Positions 7,561 through 16,230 are shown, counted from the stretch's first letter. The stretch: 48,712 nucleotides of DNA from JBELHO01 sp042091375 (GCA_042091375.1 JBELHO010000023.1:1-48712), one strand, 5' to 3'. Notes: generated by a model not told the origin, from the letters alone. Numbers and translations: made by a program.

Positions 7561-8886
7561 ATGGCTACACCAGGTATGGATAATAAAGGCGCAGGCGGCT
7601 TGTCTGAGCTGAAACAAAGATTATGGTTTGTATTCGGAGCACTGATTGTTCTTCGTCTGGGATCATTTGTACCAATCCCTGGTATTGACGCCGCTGTACT
7701 GGCTCAGTTGTTTGAACAACAGAAGGGTACCATCGTAGAAATGTTCAACATGTTCTCCGGTGGTGCGCTTGAGCGTGCCTCTGTATTGGCACTTGGTATC
7801 ATGCCTTATATTTCAGCTTCTATCATTATGCAATTGTTAACGGTGATCCACCCAACAATGGCTGAATTGAAAAAAGAAGGTGAAGCAGGGCGTCGCAAGA
7901 TAAGTCAATACACTCGCTACGGTACATTATGCCTTGCAATTGTGCAGTCAACAGCAATTTCGAGAAGCTTACCTGATATGATGCCTGGACTAGTGATGAA
8001 TGCTGGTATGGGTTTCTATTTCGCTGCGATTGTTTCTTTGGTCACAGGTACCATGTTTTTAATGTGGTTAGGTGAGCAGATTACCGAACGCGGTATAGGT
8101 AATGGTATCTCGATTATTATTTTTGCTGGTATTGTTGCAGGTATGCCTTCAGCGGTTGGACAAACAGCTGAAATGGCGCGTCAAGGTGAAATACAACCAT
8201 TAGTATTATTATTAATCGCTGTTATTGTATTTGCAGTAACCTTCTTTGTTGTTTTCGTAGAGCGTGGTCAACGACGCATTGTTGTCAACTACGCAAAACG
8301 TCAGCAAGGACGTAAAGTCTTTGCCGCTCAAAGTACACATTTACCGTTGAAGGTGAACATGGCTGGTGTCATACCGCCAATTTTCGCCTCAAGCATGTTG
8401 TTATTCCCTGGCTCTATCGCCAGTTGGTTTGGACAAGGTGATGGTATGATGGCTGATATCTTGCAGGAAATGTCGATTGCCATTTCTCCAGGGCAGCCGT
8501 TATATGTGATGCTACTTGCTGCAGCGATAATATTTTTCTGTTTTTTTTACACGGCTTTGGTTTTTAATCCGCGTGAAACTGCAGATAACCTAAAGAAATC
8601 GGGTGCGTTTATTCCTGGGATCCGTCCTGGTGAGCAAACGTCTAAATATATAGATAAAGTAATGACACGTTTAACCTTAACAGGTGCTTTGTACATTACC
8701 TTTATTTGTTTGGTTCCTGAATTCATGATGATTGCATGGGATGTTCAGTTCTATTTCGGTGGAACGTCATTATTGATCATTGTTGTTGTTATTATGGATT
8801 TTATGGCTCAAGTACAGACCCATTTGATGTCTCATCAATATGATAATGTACTTAAGAAAGCTAACCTTAAAGGCTATGGTCGTTAA
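7561..8886 (+). CDS. secY: Protein translocase subunit SecY
   Basis: 441 residues, near the 443 of E. coli, with ten hydrophobic segments. SecY is the central channel of the SecYEG translocon in the inner membrane. Recognisable parts are GGLSELKQRLWFVFGALIV (TM1), the periplasmic PGIDAAVLAQLF plug region, IGNGISIIIFAGI, the cytosolic loop VERGQRRIVVNYAKRQQG, which contacts SecA and ribosomes, and YVMLLAAAIIFFCFFYTALV. It ends the conserved run of spc genes; rpmJ follows after 43 bases. Confidence 0.98.
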   Translation: MATPGMDNKGAGGLSELKQRLWFVFGALIVLRLGSFVPIPGIDAAVLAQLFEQQKGTIVEMFNMFSGGALERASVLALGIMPYISASIIMQLLTVIHPTMAELKKEGEAGRRKISQYTRYGTLCLAIVQSTAISRSLPDMMPGLVMNAGMGFYFAAIVSLVTGTMFLMWLGEQITERGIGNGISIIIFAGIVAGMPSAVGQTAEMARQGEIQPLVLLLIAVIVFAVTFFVVFVERGQRRIVVNYAKRQQGRKVFAAQSTHLPLKVNMAGVIPPIFASSMLLFPGSIASWFGQGDGMMADILQEMSIAISPGQPLYVMLLAAAIIFFCFFYTALVFNPRETADNLKKSGAFIPGIRPGEQTSKYIDKVMTRLTLTGALYITFICLVPEFMMIAWDVQFYFGGTSLLIIVVVIMDFMAQVQTHLMSHQYDNVLKKANLKGYGR

Positions 8887-8929
8887 GTTAGCCATGTTAA
8901 CTCTCTATTAAGAGAAGCGGAGTAGTAAG

Positions 8930-9043
8930 ATGAAAGTTCGTGCATCCGTAAAAAAGATTTGCCGTAACTGTAAAGTTGTAAAACGCGCTGGTGTTGTTCG
9001 TGTAATTTGCGCAGAACCCAAGCACAAACAACGTCAAGGCTAA
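8930..9043 (+). CDS. rpmJ: 50S ribosomal protein L36 (zinc-binding form)
   Basis: A 37-residue protein starting MKVRASVKKICRNCK. Cys11, Cys14, Cys27 and His32 make the CxxC...C...H zinc ribbon of the C+ L36 form. It follows secY as in E. coli, with GCGGAG shortly before the ATG. Between it and rpsM are a stem-loop (9053-9089) and the S4 regulatory element. Confidence 0.95.
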   Translation: MKVRASVKKICRNCKVVKRAGVVRVICAEPKHKQRQG

Positions 9044-9052
9044 ATCTTTTTG

Positions 9053-9089
9053 AAGTGTCATGGTTATTGTTTAAATAATAATGACACTT
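9053..9089 (+). other. Stem-loop between rpmJ and the alpha-operon leader
   Basis: AAGTGTCAT and ATGACACTT form a 9-bp perfect stem with an extra TTATT/AATAA pairing inside. No clean T tract follows, so it is not a strong terminator. It may stabilise or process the spc/alpha transcript. Confidence 0.5.
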
Positions 9090-9102
9090 TAATTTGCAAA
9101 AA

Positions 9103-9180
9103 GAAGGCGGGTTGAGTATCCTAACGGGCTTTTCAACCTGATGTAATTTTAATTTAGAATAGGAGATGTGTTAGTGGCCC
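9103..9180 (+). promoter_or_regulatory. S4-binding alpha-operon leader pseudoknot (Alpha_RBS type)
   Basis: Just before rpsM lies GGGTTGAGTATCCT, then AACGGGCTTTTCAACC, ending at a GTG start. GGTTGA (9110-9115) pairs with TCAACC (9133-9138), and the internal TTGAGTATCCT...ACGGGCTTTTCA words match the E. coli alpha mRNA pseudoknot as I remember it. There, ribosomal protein S4 binds and traps the initiation complex, repressing rpsM-rpsK-rpsD-rplQ. The GTG start of rpsM is also conserved. The same mode of control is inferred here. Confidence 0.78.
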
Positions 9181-9530
9181 GTATCGCTGGCATTAACATC
9201 CCTGATCGCAAGCATGCAGTAATCGCCATTACTGCGATTTACGGTATCGGTGCTACACGAGCGAAAGCTATATGTGTAGCGACTGGTATCGATGAATCAA
9301 CAAAGATCAGTGAGCTAGACGAAGCAAAGATTGATTTGCTTCGCGCAGAAGTGGATAAATACACTGTAGAAGGTGATTTACGCCGTGAAGTTTCAATGAA
9401 CATCAAGCGTCTGATGGACCTTGGCTGTTTTCGTGGCATTCGCCATCGTCGCAGTCTTCCTCTACGTGGTCAACGCACAAAAACAAATGCGCGTACCCGT
9501 AAAGGTCCTCGTAAGCCTATTAAAAAGTAA
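9174..9530 (+). CDS. rpsM: 30S ribosomal protein S13
   Basis: 118 residues, exactly the E. coli length, when started at the GTG at 9174 (MARIAGINIPD). AGGAG lies eight bases upstream. A GTG at 9168 would leave only two bases of spacing. Signature regions are YGIGATRAKAI (helix-hairpin-helix), EGDLRREV, and the C-terminal LRGQRTKTNARTRKGPRKP tail that reaches the P site. S13 forms bridges to L5. It is the first alpha-operon gene, controlled by the S4 pseudoknot. Confidence 0.97.
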   Translation: MARIAGINIPDRKHAVIAITAIYGIGATRAKAICVATGIDESTKISELDEAKIDLLRAEVDKYTVEGDLRREVSMNIKRLMDLGCFRGIRHRRSLPLRGQRTKTNARTRKGPRKPIKK

Positions 9531-9544
9531 CGAGGGACTAGACA

Positions 9545-9934
9545 ATGGCAAAAGCACCAGTACGTACGCGTAAGCGCGTAAAAAAACAAGTTGCTGATGG
9601 TATGGCTCATATCCATGCCTCTTTCAACAACACCATAGTGACTCTTACTGATCGTCAAGGTAATGCATTATCTTGGGCTACTGCAGGGGGTTCAGGTTTC
9701 CGTGGTTCACGTAAATCTACACCTTTTGCTGCACAGGTAGCTGCAGATCGTGCCGGCAAAGCCGCACAAGAGTTTGGTTTGAAGAATATTGAAGTGTTCG
9801 TTAAGGGTCCTGGTCCTGGTCGTGAATCGGCTATCCGTGCCTTAAATGCTGCTGGTTTTAAAATCACCAACATTACTGACGTAACACCGATTCCTCATAA
9901 TGGTTGTCGTCCGCCGAAAAAGCGTCGCGTTTAA
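9545..9934 (+). CDS. rpsK: 30S ribosomal protein S11
   Basis: 129 residues, the usual length, with the basic N-terminus VRTRKRVKKQV, GMAHIHASFNNTIVTLTDRQG, and the C-terminal signature ITDVTPIPHNGCRPPKKRRV. S11 lies on the 30S platform and contacts mRNA in the E site. It follows rpsM by 14 bases in the conserved alpha order. Confidence 0.98.
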   Translation: MAKAPVRTRKRVKKQVADGMAHIHASFNNTIVTLTDRQGNALSWATAGGSGFRGSRKSTPFAAQVAADRAGKAAQEFGLKNIEVFVKGPGPGRESAIRALNAAGFKITNITDVTPIPHNGCRPPKKRRV

Positions 9935-9965
9935 TTGGCACTTTTAGGATAGTTGGAGAAAGAAC

Positions 9966-10586
9966 ATGGCAAGATATTTAGGTCCTACGCTAAAGCTTAG
10001 CCGCCGCGAAGGAACAGATTTGTTCCTTAAAAGTGGTGTTAGAGCTATAGACACTAAATGTAAAATCGAAATGATCCCTGGTCAGCATGGCGCCCGTCGT
10101 GGACGTTTATCTGATTATGGAGTTCAACTTCGTGAAAAACAAAAAGTTCGTCGTATATATGGCGTTCTAGAGAAGCAATTCCGCAACTACTACAAAGAAG
10201 CTGCACGTTTGCGTGGCAATACAGGTGAAAACTTGTTACAACTTCTTGAAAAACGGTTAGATAACGTTGTTTATCGCATGGGATTTGCAAGCACACGCGC
10301 TGAAGCACGTCAGCTTGTAAGTCACAAAGCGATAGTAGTGAATGGAAAAGTTGTTAATATTCCATCTTTCACTGTGAAAGCTGAAGATGTGGTTTCTATT
10401 CGTGAAAAATCTAAAACTCAAGCGCGTATTATCGCCGCTTTAGAATTAGCTGAACAACGTGAAAAACCAGTCTGGGTGGAAGTAGATAATAAGAAAATGG
10501 AAGGTGTTTTCAAACGCATTCCTGATCGCACGGATTTATCTGCCGAAATTAATGAACAGTTGATAGTTGAACTTTACTCTAAGTAA
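9966..10586 (+). CDS. rpsD: 30S ribosomal protein S4
   Basis: 206 residues, as in E. coli. It starts MARYLGPTLKLSRREGTDLFLK and has the S4 RNA-binding domain (about residues 96-160) with NVVYRMGFASTRAEARQLVSHKAI. S4 starts 30S assembly by binding the 5' domain of 16S rRNA. It is also the expected repressor acting on the pseudoknot upstream of rpsM, which would close a feedback loop inside this operon. Confidence 0.98.
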   Translation: MARYLGPTLKLSRREGTDLFLKSGVRAIDTKCKIEMIPGQHGARRGRLSDYGVQLREKQKVRRIYGVLEKQFRNYYKEAARLRGNTGENLLQLLEKRLDNVVYRMGFASTRAEARQLVSHKAIVVNGKVVNIPSFTVKAEDVVSIREKSKTQARIIAALELAEQREKPVWVEVDNKKMEGVFKRIPDRTDLSAEINEQLIVELYSK

Positions 10587-10610
10587 AGTAGCACTTTAAG
10601 AGAGGACATA

Positions 10611-11600
10611 ATGCAGGGTTCTGTAACCGAATTCCTTAGACCACGATTGGTTGGTATTGAAACTGTTAGCACAACACGCGCTAAAGTAACATTAGAACCA
10701 TTAGAGCGTGGTTTTGGTCACACTTTAGGTAATGCCTTACGCCGTATTCTATTATCTTCAATGCCGGGTTGTGCCGTAACTGAAGTAGAAATTGAAGGTG
10801 TATTACATGAATACAGTAGTAAAGAAGGTGTGCAAGAAGACATCATCGAAATACTGTTAAACCTCAAAGGACTTGCTATTGGTTTAGAAGGCAAAAATGA
10901 AGCAGTTCTTACCTTATCTAAGTCAGGTGAAGGCCCTGTAACGGCAGCTGATATTCAACATGACGGAGATGTAGAAATTGCAAACCCAGAGCATGTTATC
11001 TGTCACTTAACAGGTGATGGTTCAATCAGTATGCGCATTAAAGTTGAAATGGGGCGTGGCTACGTTCCTGCTTCAACTCGTCGCCAAGCCGAGGAAGAAG
11101 ATCGAGCAATTGGTCGTCTATTAGTAGATGCGTCATTCAGCCCTGTGGTTAGAATCGCCTATGATGTTGATTCTGCTCGTGTAGAACAACGTACAGATTT
11201 GGACAAATTGGTTCTAGACATGGAAACTAACGGTACGTTAGATCCGGAAGAAGCAATACGTCGCGCTTCAACTATTCTAGCTGAACAGCTAGATGCGTTT
11301 GTTGAGTTACGTGATGTGACTGAAGTAGAACCAAAAGAGGAAAAACCTCTATTCGATCCAATATTACTTCGCCCAGTTGATGATCTTGAGCTTACCGTTC
11401 GTTCAGCTAACTGTTTAAAAGCTGAAGCAATACAGTACATAGGTGATTTAGTACAAAGAGCTGAAGTGGAACTTCTTAAAACTCCTAATTTAGGTAAGAA
11501 GTCTCTGACAGAAATCAAAGACGTGTTAGCGTCTCGTGGTTTATCCTTAGGTATGCGCCTTGAAAATTGGCCACCTGAGAGCATAGCTGATAACGACTAA
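10611..11600 (+). CDS. rpoA: RNA polymerase subunit alpha
   Basis: 329 residues, the E. coli length. The N-terminal domain (1-235) dimerises and seeds RNA polymerase assembly, with LERGFGHTLGNALRRILLSS as the typical region. The C-terminal domain (about 250-329) binds UP elements and activators; its RSANCLKAE helix, including the arginine corresponding to E. coli R265, is intact. It lies between rpsD and rplQ as in all gammaproteobacteria. Confidence 0.99.
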   Translation: MQGSVTEFLRPRLVGIETVSTTRAKVTLEPLERGFGHTLGNALRRILLSSMPGCAVTEVEIEGVLHEYSSKEGVQEDIIEILLNLKGLAIGLEGKNEAVLTLSKSGEGPVTAADIQHDGDVEIANPEHVICHLTGDGSISMRIKVEMGRGYVPASTRRQAEEEDRAIGRLLVDASFSPVVRIAYDVDSARVEQRTDLDKLVLDMETNGTLDPEEAIRRASTILAEQLDAFVELRDVTEVEPKEEKPLFDPILLRPVDDLELTVRSANCLKAEAIQYIGDLVQRAEVELLKTPNLGKKSLTEIKDVLASRGLSLGMRLENWPPESIADND

Positions 11601-11641
11601 GTCGATCATCGTTTTTTAATAGTTGAGATAAGGATTAACTT

Positions 11642-12049
11642 ATGCGTCATCGTAAAAGCGGTCGCCAGTTAAACCGTAATAGCAGTCATCGCCAGGCGAT
11701 GTTCCGCAATATGGCAAGTTCTTTAGTTAAACACGGTGTCATTAAGACTACCGTAGCTAAAGCTAAAGAGTTACGTCGCGTTGTAGAGCCATTAATTACA
11801 ATGGCTAAAACCGACAGTGTAGCAAATCGTCGTTTGGCATTTGCACGCACACAAGATAAAGAAGTAGTAGGTATTTTATTTAATGAACTTGGTGAGCGTT
11901 ACCAAGAGCGTCCAGGTGGTTATACACGTATTTTGAAATGTGGTTACCGCACTGGAGATAAAGCACCAATGGCTTACGTTGAACTTGTAGATCGCCCAGC
12001 AGTTGAAGAAGTTGCTGAAGAGGTCGAAGAAGTCAGCGAAGAAGCATAA
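11642..12049 (+). CDS. rplQ: 50S ribosomal protein L17
   Basis: 135 residues starting MRHRKSGRQLNRNSSHRQAM, followed by KTTVAKAKELRRVVEPLIT and the YTRILKCGYRTGDKAPMAYVEL strand region. The C-terminus is an acidic Glu/Val-rich tail, which varies between species. L17 surrounds the exit tunnel. It closes the alpha operon, with a strong terminator 33 bases downstream. Confidence 0.98.
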   Translation: MRHRKSGRQLNRNSSHRQAMFRNMASSLVKHGVIKTTVAKAKELRRVVEPLITMAKTDSVANRRLAFARTQDKEVVGILFNELGERYQERPGGYTRILKCGYRTGDKAPMAYVELVDRPAVEEVAEEVEEVSEEA

Positions 12050-12081
12050 TTAGCAGCAGCTAGTTTGCAAATACAGTAGAG

Positions 12082-12111
12082 AAACGGAGCCATTTGGCTC
12101 CGTTTTTTTTT
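12082..12111 (+). terminator. Rho-independent terminator of the alpha operon
   Basis: AAACGGAGCC and GGCTCCGTTT form a 10-bp perfect stem with an ATTT loop, followed by nine or more T. It is the clearest terminator in the window and ends the ribosomal cluster. Confidence 0.95.
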
Positions 12112-12197
12112 GCTTGAATATAAACTGTTCTGCTACTCACTTGACCTTATCTGTATTTATTCGTATAACATCTACTGATAAATTAAAAGGTGACTGA

Positions 12198-13097
12198 ATG
12201 TCTTCACGAAATCCCATTATTGCGGTAACAGGTTCATCAGGCGCGGGTACTTCAACAACCATAGAATCATTTGATCATATATTCCGTTCTTTAGGGGTTA
12301 AATCAGCACGTGTTGAAGGTGACAGCTTTCATCGCTATTCTCGGCAAGAAATGGATCTAGAAAAGCGCAAGGCAAGAGAAAATGGTAAAAGGATCAGTTA
12401 TTTTGGCGATGCGGCAAATGACTTTGAAGCGTTAGAGCGATTATTTCGCGATTACTCAGAAACGGGTAAGGGCATGATGCGCCGTTATTTACACACATTT
12501 GATGAGGCAGTGCCCTATAATCAAATGCCAGGCACCTTTACCCCTTGGGAGATGTTAGGGGAAGGCACTGATTTATTGTTCTATGAGGGGCTGCACGGCG
12601 GTGTGGTTACCGATACTATAGATGTAGCCAAACAGGTCGATTTACTGATCGGCATGGTGCCAATCGTCAACCTTGAATGGATCCAGAAAATCATCAGAGA
12701 TACTAACCAACGCGGTCACAGTAGGGAAGCAGTGACGGGCAGTATTGTGCGCAGTATGGACGATTATATATCGTTTATAACCCCACAGTTTTCTCGTACG
12801 CATATTAATTTTCAGCGGGTACCAACGGTAGATACCTCTAACCCGTTTAGTGCTAAAGCCATTCCTACATTAGATGAGAGTTTTGTGGTGATCCGCTATC
12901 GCGATGCCACAGATGTTGATTTCCCTTATTTCCTGAGTATGATCGATGGTGCTTTTATGTCGCGGATGAACACCCTGGTGGTACCAGGTGGTAAAATGGG
13001 TTTAGCCATGGAACTGATATTGACACCACTGATCAAAGAGTTAATGGTCAAAAAGCACGAGGCCAATAAACAGCTAGATTGGATGAGTGACTTGTAA
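12198..13097 (+). CDS. prkB: Phosphoribulokinase family protein PrkB
   Basis: 299 residues with an N-terminal P-loop GSSGAGTST (12-20) and the phosphoribulokinase/uridine kinase fold: RVEGDSFHRYSR, FYEGLHGG and QKIIRDTNQRGHS. E. coli carries the same protein, about 289 residues, beside yhfA and crp. No Rubisco is seen, so a Calvin-cycle role is unlikely; the true substrate in heterotrophs is uncertain. It starts a region that keeps the E. coli backbone prkB-yhfA-argD-pabA. Its stop is only two bases from that of the convergent speD. Confidence 0.92.
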   Translation: MSSRNPIIAVTGSSGAGTSTTIESFDHIFRSLGVKSARVEGDSFHRYSRQEMDLEKRKARENGKRISYFGDAANDFEALERLFRDYSETGKGMMRRYLHTFDEAVPYNQMPGTFTPWEMLGEGTDLLFYEGLHGGVVTDTIDVAKQVDLLIGMVPIVNLEWIQKIIRDTNQRGHSREAVTGSIVRSMDDYISFITPQFSRTHINFQRVPTVDTSNPFSAKAIPTLDESFVVIRYRDATDVDFPYFLSMIDGAFMSRMNTLVVPGGKMGLAMELILTPLIKELMVKKHEANKQLDWMSDL

Positions 13098-13099
13098 TA

Positions 13100-13948
13100 C
13101 TAGCCAGTAAAGTCATTTGCATTGGCTGTAAAAATAGTGGTCATTTCTGCCATTAGTTGTGCCTTAATGGATTCATTAATAGCCGAGTTGAATTGTTGGT
13201 TAGCGAATTGGTAAATATTTTCATTGCGCAGTGTTTCGGTCATTAATGACGTATGAAAAATATTTGCATGTGTTATGTTTTGGTCATATCGACGGTAATT
13301 TGCCAACACATCACTGCCAATATACTGTTGAATTGACTGAATACTGTGGTCGGTAAATTGTTTGTCTTTACATTCTTGGCGGCTGTATCCGCGTATTCTA
13401 TAATCAATAGTAGTAACATCTGGTTGGTATTGATCAAGCAGGGCATTTAATACAGTGAGTGGTGATATCAAGCCACAACTGCTGATTTCAATATCGGCGC
13501 GAAAAATGGCGATATTATCAGTAAATAGCTCTTCAGGATAAGTGTGAACACACAAATGGCTTTTATCTAAATGGCTAACTACTGAGGAGGAATGCAAATC
13601 AGCAAGATGTTTTGCATTACCTTGTGCATTGCTTTCTTGACTCACTTCTGCGCTCATTTCTGCACTCGCTTCGGCACTAAGTCCTGCACTAGTTCCTTCA
13701 TTACCTTCGGCAATCATCAAGGTTGCACTGGCACCTTGTGGTTGATAATCTTTAGCTGCGGTATTGAGCACTTGTCCGCCAATGCGCTGTGCTATGTCGG
13801 CTAGCATTGTTGAAAGTTCAGCGGCACAATATGCTGTATTTATGTGTGCTACATAGCGTTGTTGCGACGTGTTTGAACCTATATAACACACCTTATATAT
13901 AGAGACTGCGAGAGATTTGGTTAAAAAATTAAACCCGTGAAGCTGCAT
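13100..13948 (-). CDS. speD: S-adenosylmethionine decarboxylase proenzyme
   Basis: SpeD makes decarboxylated AdoMet, the aminopropyl donor for spermidine. The 282-residue protein begins MQLHGFNFLTKSL and has the self-cleavage site DKSHLCVHTYPE. Ser130 is the residue expected to become the pyruvoyl group, with Lys129 ending the beta chain. Downstream are FRADIEISSCGLISPL and TIDYRIRGYSR, as in the E. coli type. Compared with the 264-residue E. coli protein, the segment between the QGASATLMIAEG strand and the cleavage site is lengthened by an Ala/Ser/Glu-rich repeat. No speE is adjacent. yhfA is 29 bases upstream, so they may be co-transcribed. Confidence 0.96.
   Translation of the reverse strand: MQLHGFNFLTKSLAVSIYKVCYIGSNTSQQRYVAHINTAYCAAELSTMLADIAQRIGGQVLNTAAKDYQPQGASATLMIAEGNEGTSAGLSAEASAEMSAEVSQESNAQGNAKHLADLHSSSVVSHLDKSHLCVHTYPEELFTDNIAIFRADIEISSCGLISPLTVLNALLDQYQPDVTTIDYRIRGYSRQECKDKQFTDHSIQSIQQYIGSDVLANYRRYDQNITHANIFHTSLMTETLRNENIYQFANQQFNSAINESIKAQLMAEMTTIFTANANDFTG
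13644..13691. repeat. 12-bp tandem repeat inside speD
   Basis: Four imperfect 12-bp units (ACTTCTGCGCTC, ATTTCTGCACTC, GCTTCGGCACTA, AGTCCTGCACTA on the plus strand) encode a repeating Ser-Ala-Glu-type tetrapeptide at about residues 86-102. The unit length is a multiple of three, so the frame is kept. It lies some 30 residues before the processing serine. Confidence 0.8.
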
Positions 13949-13977
13949 GAGTAATTATCTGCTTAAAAGAGTCATGT

Positions 13978-14382
13978 TTACTTTGGACTAATGATAAAGT
14001 CATGGGTAATGTTAACTGCTTTATTGAGCATAAACGCCACTGAGCAATATTTATCTGCTGACAAATTAACAGCGCGTTCAACATGCTTAGCTGAGACATC
14101 AGTGCCAATTACGTGAAAGGTTAAATGAATATCAGAGAATACTCTAGGTATCGTATCAACGCGAACGGCGGAGATCTCAACTTTACAATCGACAATATTT
14201 TGCCGAGCTTTCTGTAATATACTAACGACATCCACTGACGAGCAAACACCAAGGGATAATAAAATATTCTCCATTGGACTAGGTGCTAACGCGCCATTAT
14301 TGGCATCTAAAACCAAGGTATGACCACTTTCAGAGGTCGCGGCGAACATTTCATTTCCTATCCATTTAACTTCAGCTTTCAT
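13978..14382 (-). CDS. yhfA: OsmC family protein, YhfA type
   Basis: 134 residues resembling E. coli YhfA throughout: MKAEVKW start, NGALAPSPMENILLSLGVCSSVDVVSILQKARQ, and LSADKYCSVAFMLNKAVNITH. The two cysteines, in GVCSS and KYCSV, are the redox pair of OsmC/Ohr peroxidase relatives, so organic peroxide reduction is possible but unproven for YhfA. I start at 14382 because the E. coli protein begins at the same residue; an in-frame ATG at 14391 is the alternative. crp, its usual neighbour, is absent here. Confidence 0.9.
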   Translation of the reverse strand: MKAEVKWIGNEMFAATSESGHTLVLDANNGALAPSPMENILLSLGVCSSVDVVSILQKARQNIVDCKVEISAVRVDTIPRVFSDIHLTFHVIGTDVSAKHVERAVNLSADKYCSVAFMLNKAVNITHDFIISPK

Positions 14383-14739
14383 ATATGTCATTTCACAGTA
14401 ATTAAATACGCTATATTAACCGAGATACCCACTGATAACTAGGGCGTGTTTATCGTTTACTGAGAGATTTATTTGCTGTTAAGGCTATTCTCAGCAAAAC
14501 AACGACTGGCAGCATAGTGAGCCCTCTCTGCAGTAGTTAACCAAACCTAGTATCAGGGGTACATGCACTTGTCTGAATTAATTCAATGTGTAACTGGGGT
14601 TGTCACTGTCATATTTATCTAAGCGCACTGTCGAACAGCACAGCTTTTGCAAGTCAGTGTGTTGATGGCGGGACCAAGTAAAGTATCGACGAGTAATTAA
14701 GTAAAAAAGTCAGGAATAATTAATAACAATGGTGGGTTA
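14383..14739. other. Intergenic region upstream of yhfA
   Basis: No gene is visible in about 350 bases. It should carry the yhfA/speD promoter. In E. coli, crp is found next to yhfA; neither crp nor a remnant is recognisable here. The words CTAGGGCGTGTTTATC near 14438 look like a mobile-element end, but no partner inverted repeat is found in the window. Confidence 0.5.
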
Positions 14740-15078
14740 TTAATATATTTCGCTATCAAATATATTTTTGATCAGAAGGGCGAATTCTTTTAGAAAAGCG
14801 TGTTGTTCATTAGATACTGGATTATTAAGTACACCCGACAGTATTTCTTGCAAATCATAGACAATGGCGTCTACTTCGCGAATGATAGTATTTCTTTGAC
14901 TAAAACTCAGTTGTTCATTTTGGCTGCAAACCAAAATAATTTGTTCTGCCAACTCCTGTTCAATGACGGCCATAACAGTATCGGCACCAAATTCAGCTTG
15001 TTTAGAGTTTTCAAACAGTGCTAAGTGCTCAGTTAAATATTCAATAATTTGAATATAGCCTTCGGTATCAGTAACCAT
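14740..15078 (-). CDS. Small acidic protein, DUF3802-like
   Basis: 112 residues, helical and acidic, with no signal peptide or membrane segment. It starts MVTDTEGYIQIIEYLTEHLALFE and contains an IIREVDAIVYDLQEIL helix. It resembles what I recall of the DUF3802 family, found in marine gammaproteobacteria, whose function is unknown. It lies between the DUF1338 gene and yhfA, 177 bases after the former, in the same direction but probably with its own promoter. The family assignment is from memory and is tentative. Confidence 0.62.
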   Translation of the reverse strand: MVTDTEGYIQIIEYLTEHLALFENSKQAEFGADTVMAVIEQELAEQIILVCSQNEQLSFSQRNTIIREVDAIVYDLQEILSGVLNNPVSNEQHAFLKEFALLIKNIFDSEIY

Positions 15079-15196
15079 GTCTCATCTTAATTAATCTTTG
15101 TTATAGCTCTACTTTACTCTGGATGAATAGCCAGTTTCAAGTCTGATTTACCATGCAGTAGAGGAAAATAAAAGTTAAAAGTCTGGTTGATAGCAA

Positions 15197-15232
15197 CAAC
15201 TCATTTGATTTGTGTTAACGCCAAATGAGTTG
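15197..15232. repeat. Inverted repeat after the DUF1338 gene
   Basis: CAACTCATTTG and CAAATGAGTTG form an 11-bp perfect inverted repeat around a 14-base loop, 24 bases past the DUF1338 stop. There is no T tract on either side, so it may protect the 3' end of the mRNA or be a weak terminator. Confidence 0.55.
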
Positions 15233-15255
15233 CTCATCAGGTAATAGCTTTACAG

Positions 15256-16053
15256 CTAAGCTGCATTGGTACTTTCAAATATTTTGTCAGCCGAGGCGGC
15301 AACAAAGCCGGAGTACAATTGGCCATCTAGCATAGGGTAGCGCTTGGCAAACTCATAAAAACAGCTGGGGATTTCTACGGTTTGGTCGCTAAACGACACT
15401 GCTTGTTTGTCGGCAATGGTTGATGACTGCTCAAGTTTTACTGCTTGATCGCCTTTGATCTCTCCGCCTGAATTGTTGAGTATAAAACCGCCTGCTTTAA
15501 CGGCGCCGTTAACTGCTTCGATATCGCTAAAATGCTCTAAGTGATTAATACTGACAGTAAAGTGATTAGCGCGATACCCCCAAGCAGCAAGCCATGCAGC
15601 ATATTCACTTTCTTGTAGTAAAGTTTGGTAATCTTGGAAGCTAAGATCCCAGGTTTTACCAGAATATAAGAAGTGCTCGCTGGCAACTAAGTTGTCATCA
15701 ATTTTGTCTACAATTTTGTTTATAATGGATTGTGCTTGTGATGAAAATTGTTCAGTTAACAGTTCACTAATAAACACTTTGGGTAAGCTACTATCTTGGT
15801 GTTCGAAATGTTTTGCATAGAGCTTTTTCGCTGCAAAATGATACTCACCCGATTCTTTGTAGCCCAGTGCAACAAGATGCGCGGCTAATTTGTCAATGCC
15901 TACTTTTGGGTGGTTAAAGGTGCGATAGGCTACGTGATCGTTGATTAAGTCATTGCCCGATCCTAATAGTTGATGAATTTTATCAGCGGAAGGGGTCACT
16001 TCCAGATAGTTTTGCCAAATGTTGTTAAATAGTGCTGTGACTTGAGCAGTCAT
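15256..16053 (-). CDS. DUF1338 protein, 2-oxoadipate dioxygenase-like
   Basis: 265 residues of the DUF1338 family. The best-known member, HglS of Pseudomonas putida, is a non-haem iron enzyme that converts 2-oxoadipate to D-2-hydroxyglutarate in lysine breakdown. The motif NDHVAYRTF places His40 and Arg44 at the same spacing as the HglS active-site pair. His164 (RANHFTVSIN) and Glu234 (FYEFAKRYP) are good candidates for the other metal ligands. It is much shorter than HglS (about 460 residues). It follows astD in the same direction, 222 bases apart, so a role in amino-acid catabolism is likely; the substrate is not known. Confidence 0.82.
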   Translation of the reverse strand: MTAQVTALFNNIWQNYLEVTPSADKIHQLLGSGNDLINDHVAYRTFNHPKVGIDKLAAHLVALGYKESGEYHFAAKKLYAKHFEHQDSSLPKVFISELLTEQFSSQAQSIINKIVDKIDDNLVASEHFLYSGKTWDLSFQDYQTLLQESEYAAWLAAWGYRANHFTVSINHLEHFSDIEAVNGAVKAGGFILNNSGGEIKGDQAVKLEQSSTIADKQAVSFSDQTVEIPSCFYEFAKRYPMLDGQLYSGFVAASADKIFESTNAA

Positions 16054-16230
16054 TAAATACTCCGAAAGCAGTCGAATGTTAAAAAGTTATGGTTAATGGT
16101 TAATGAGTGTTTTATAGGCTTATTGGGTAAAAATTAGTGGGCAATAAAACTAGCTGCCAGGATGAAATACATACTGGAAAAAGTTTTACTGCAACAAAAA
16201 TTGCTTATATTTGGTCAATATTCTTAAAGA

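Noticed and set aside
14438..14739. Insertion-sequence remnant upstream of yhfA
   Set aside because: Only a short phrase resembles an element end; there is no transposase fragment, partner inverted repeat or target duplication.
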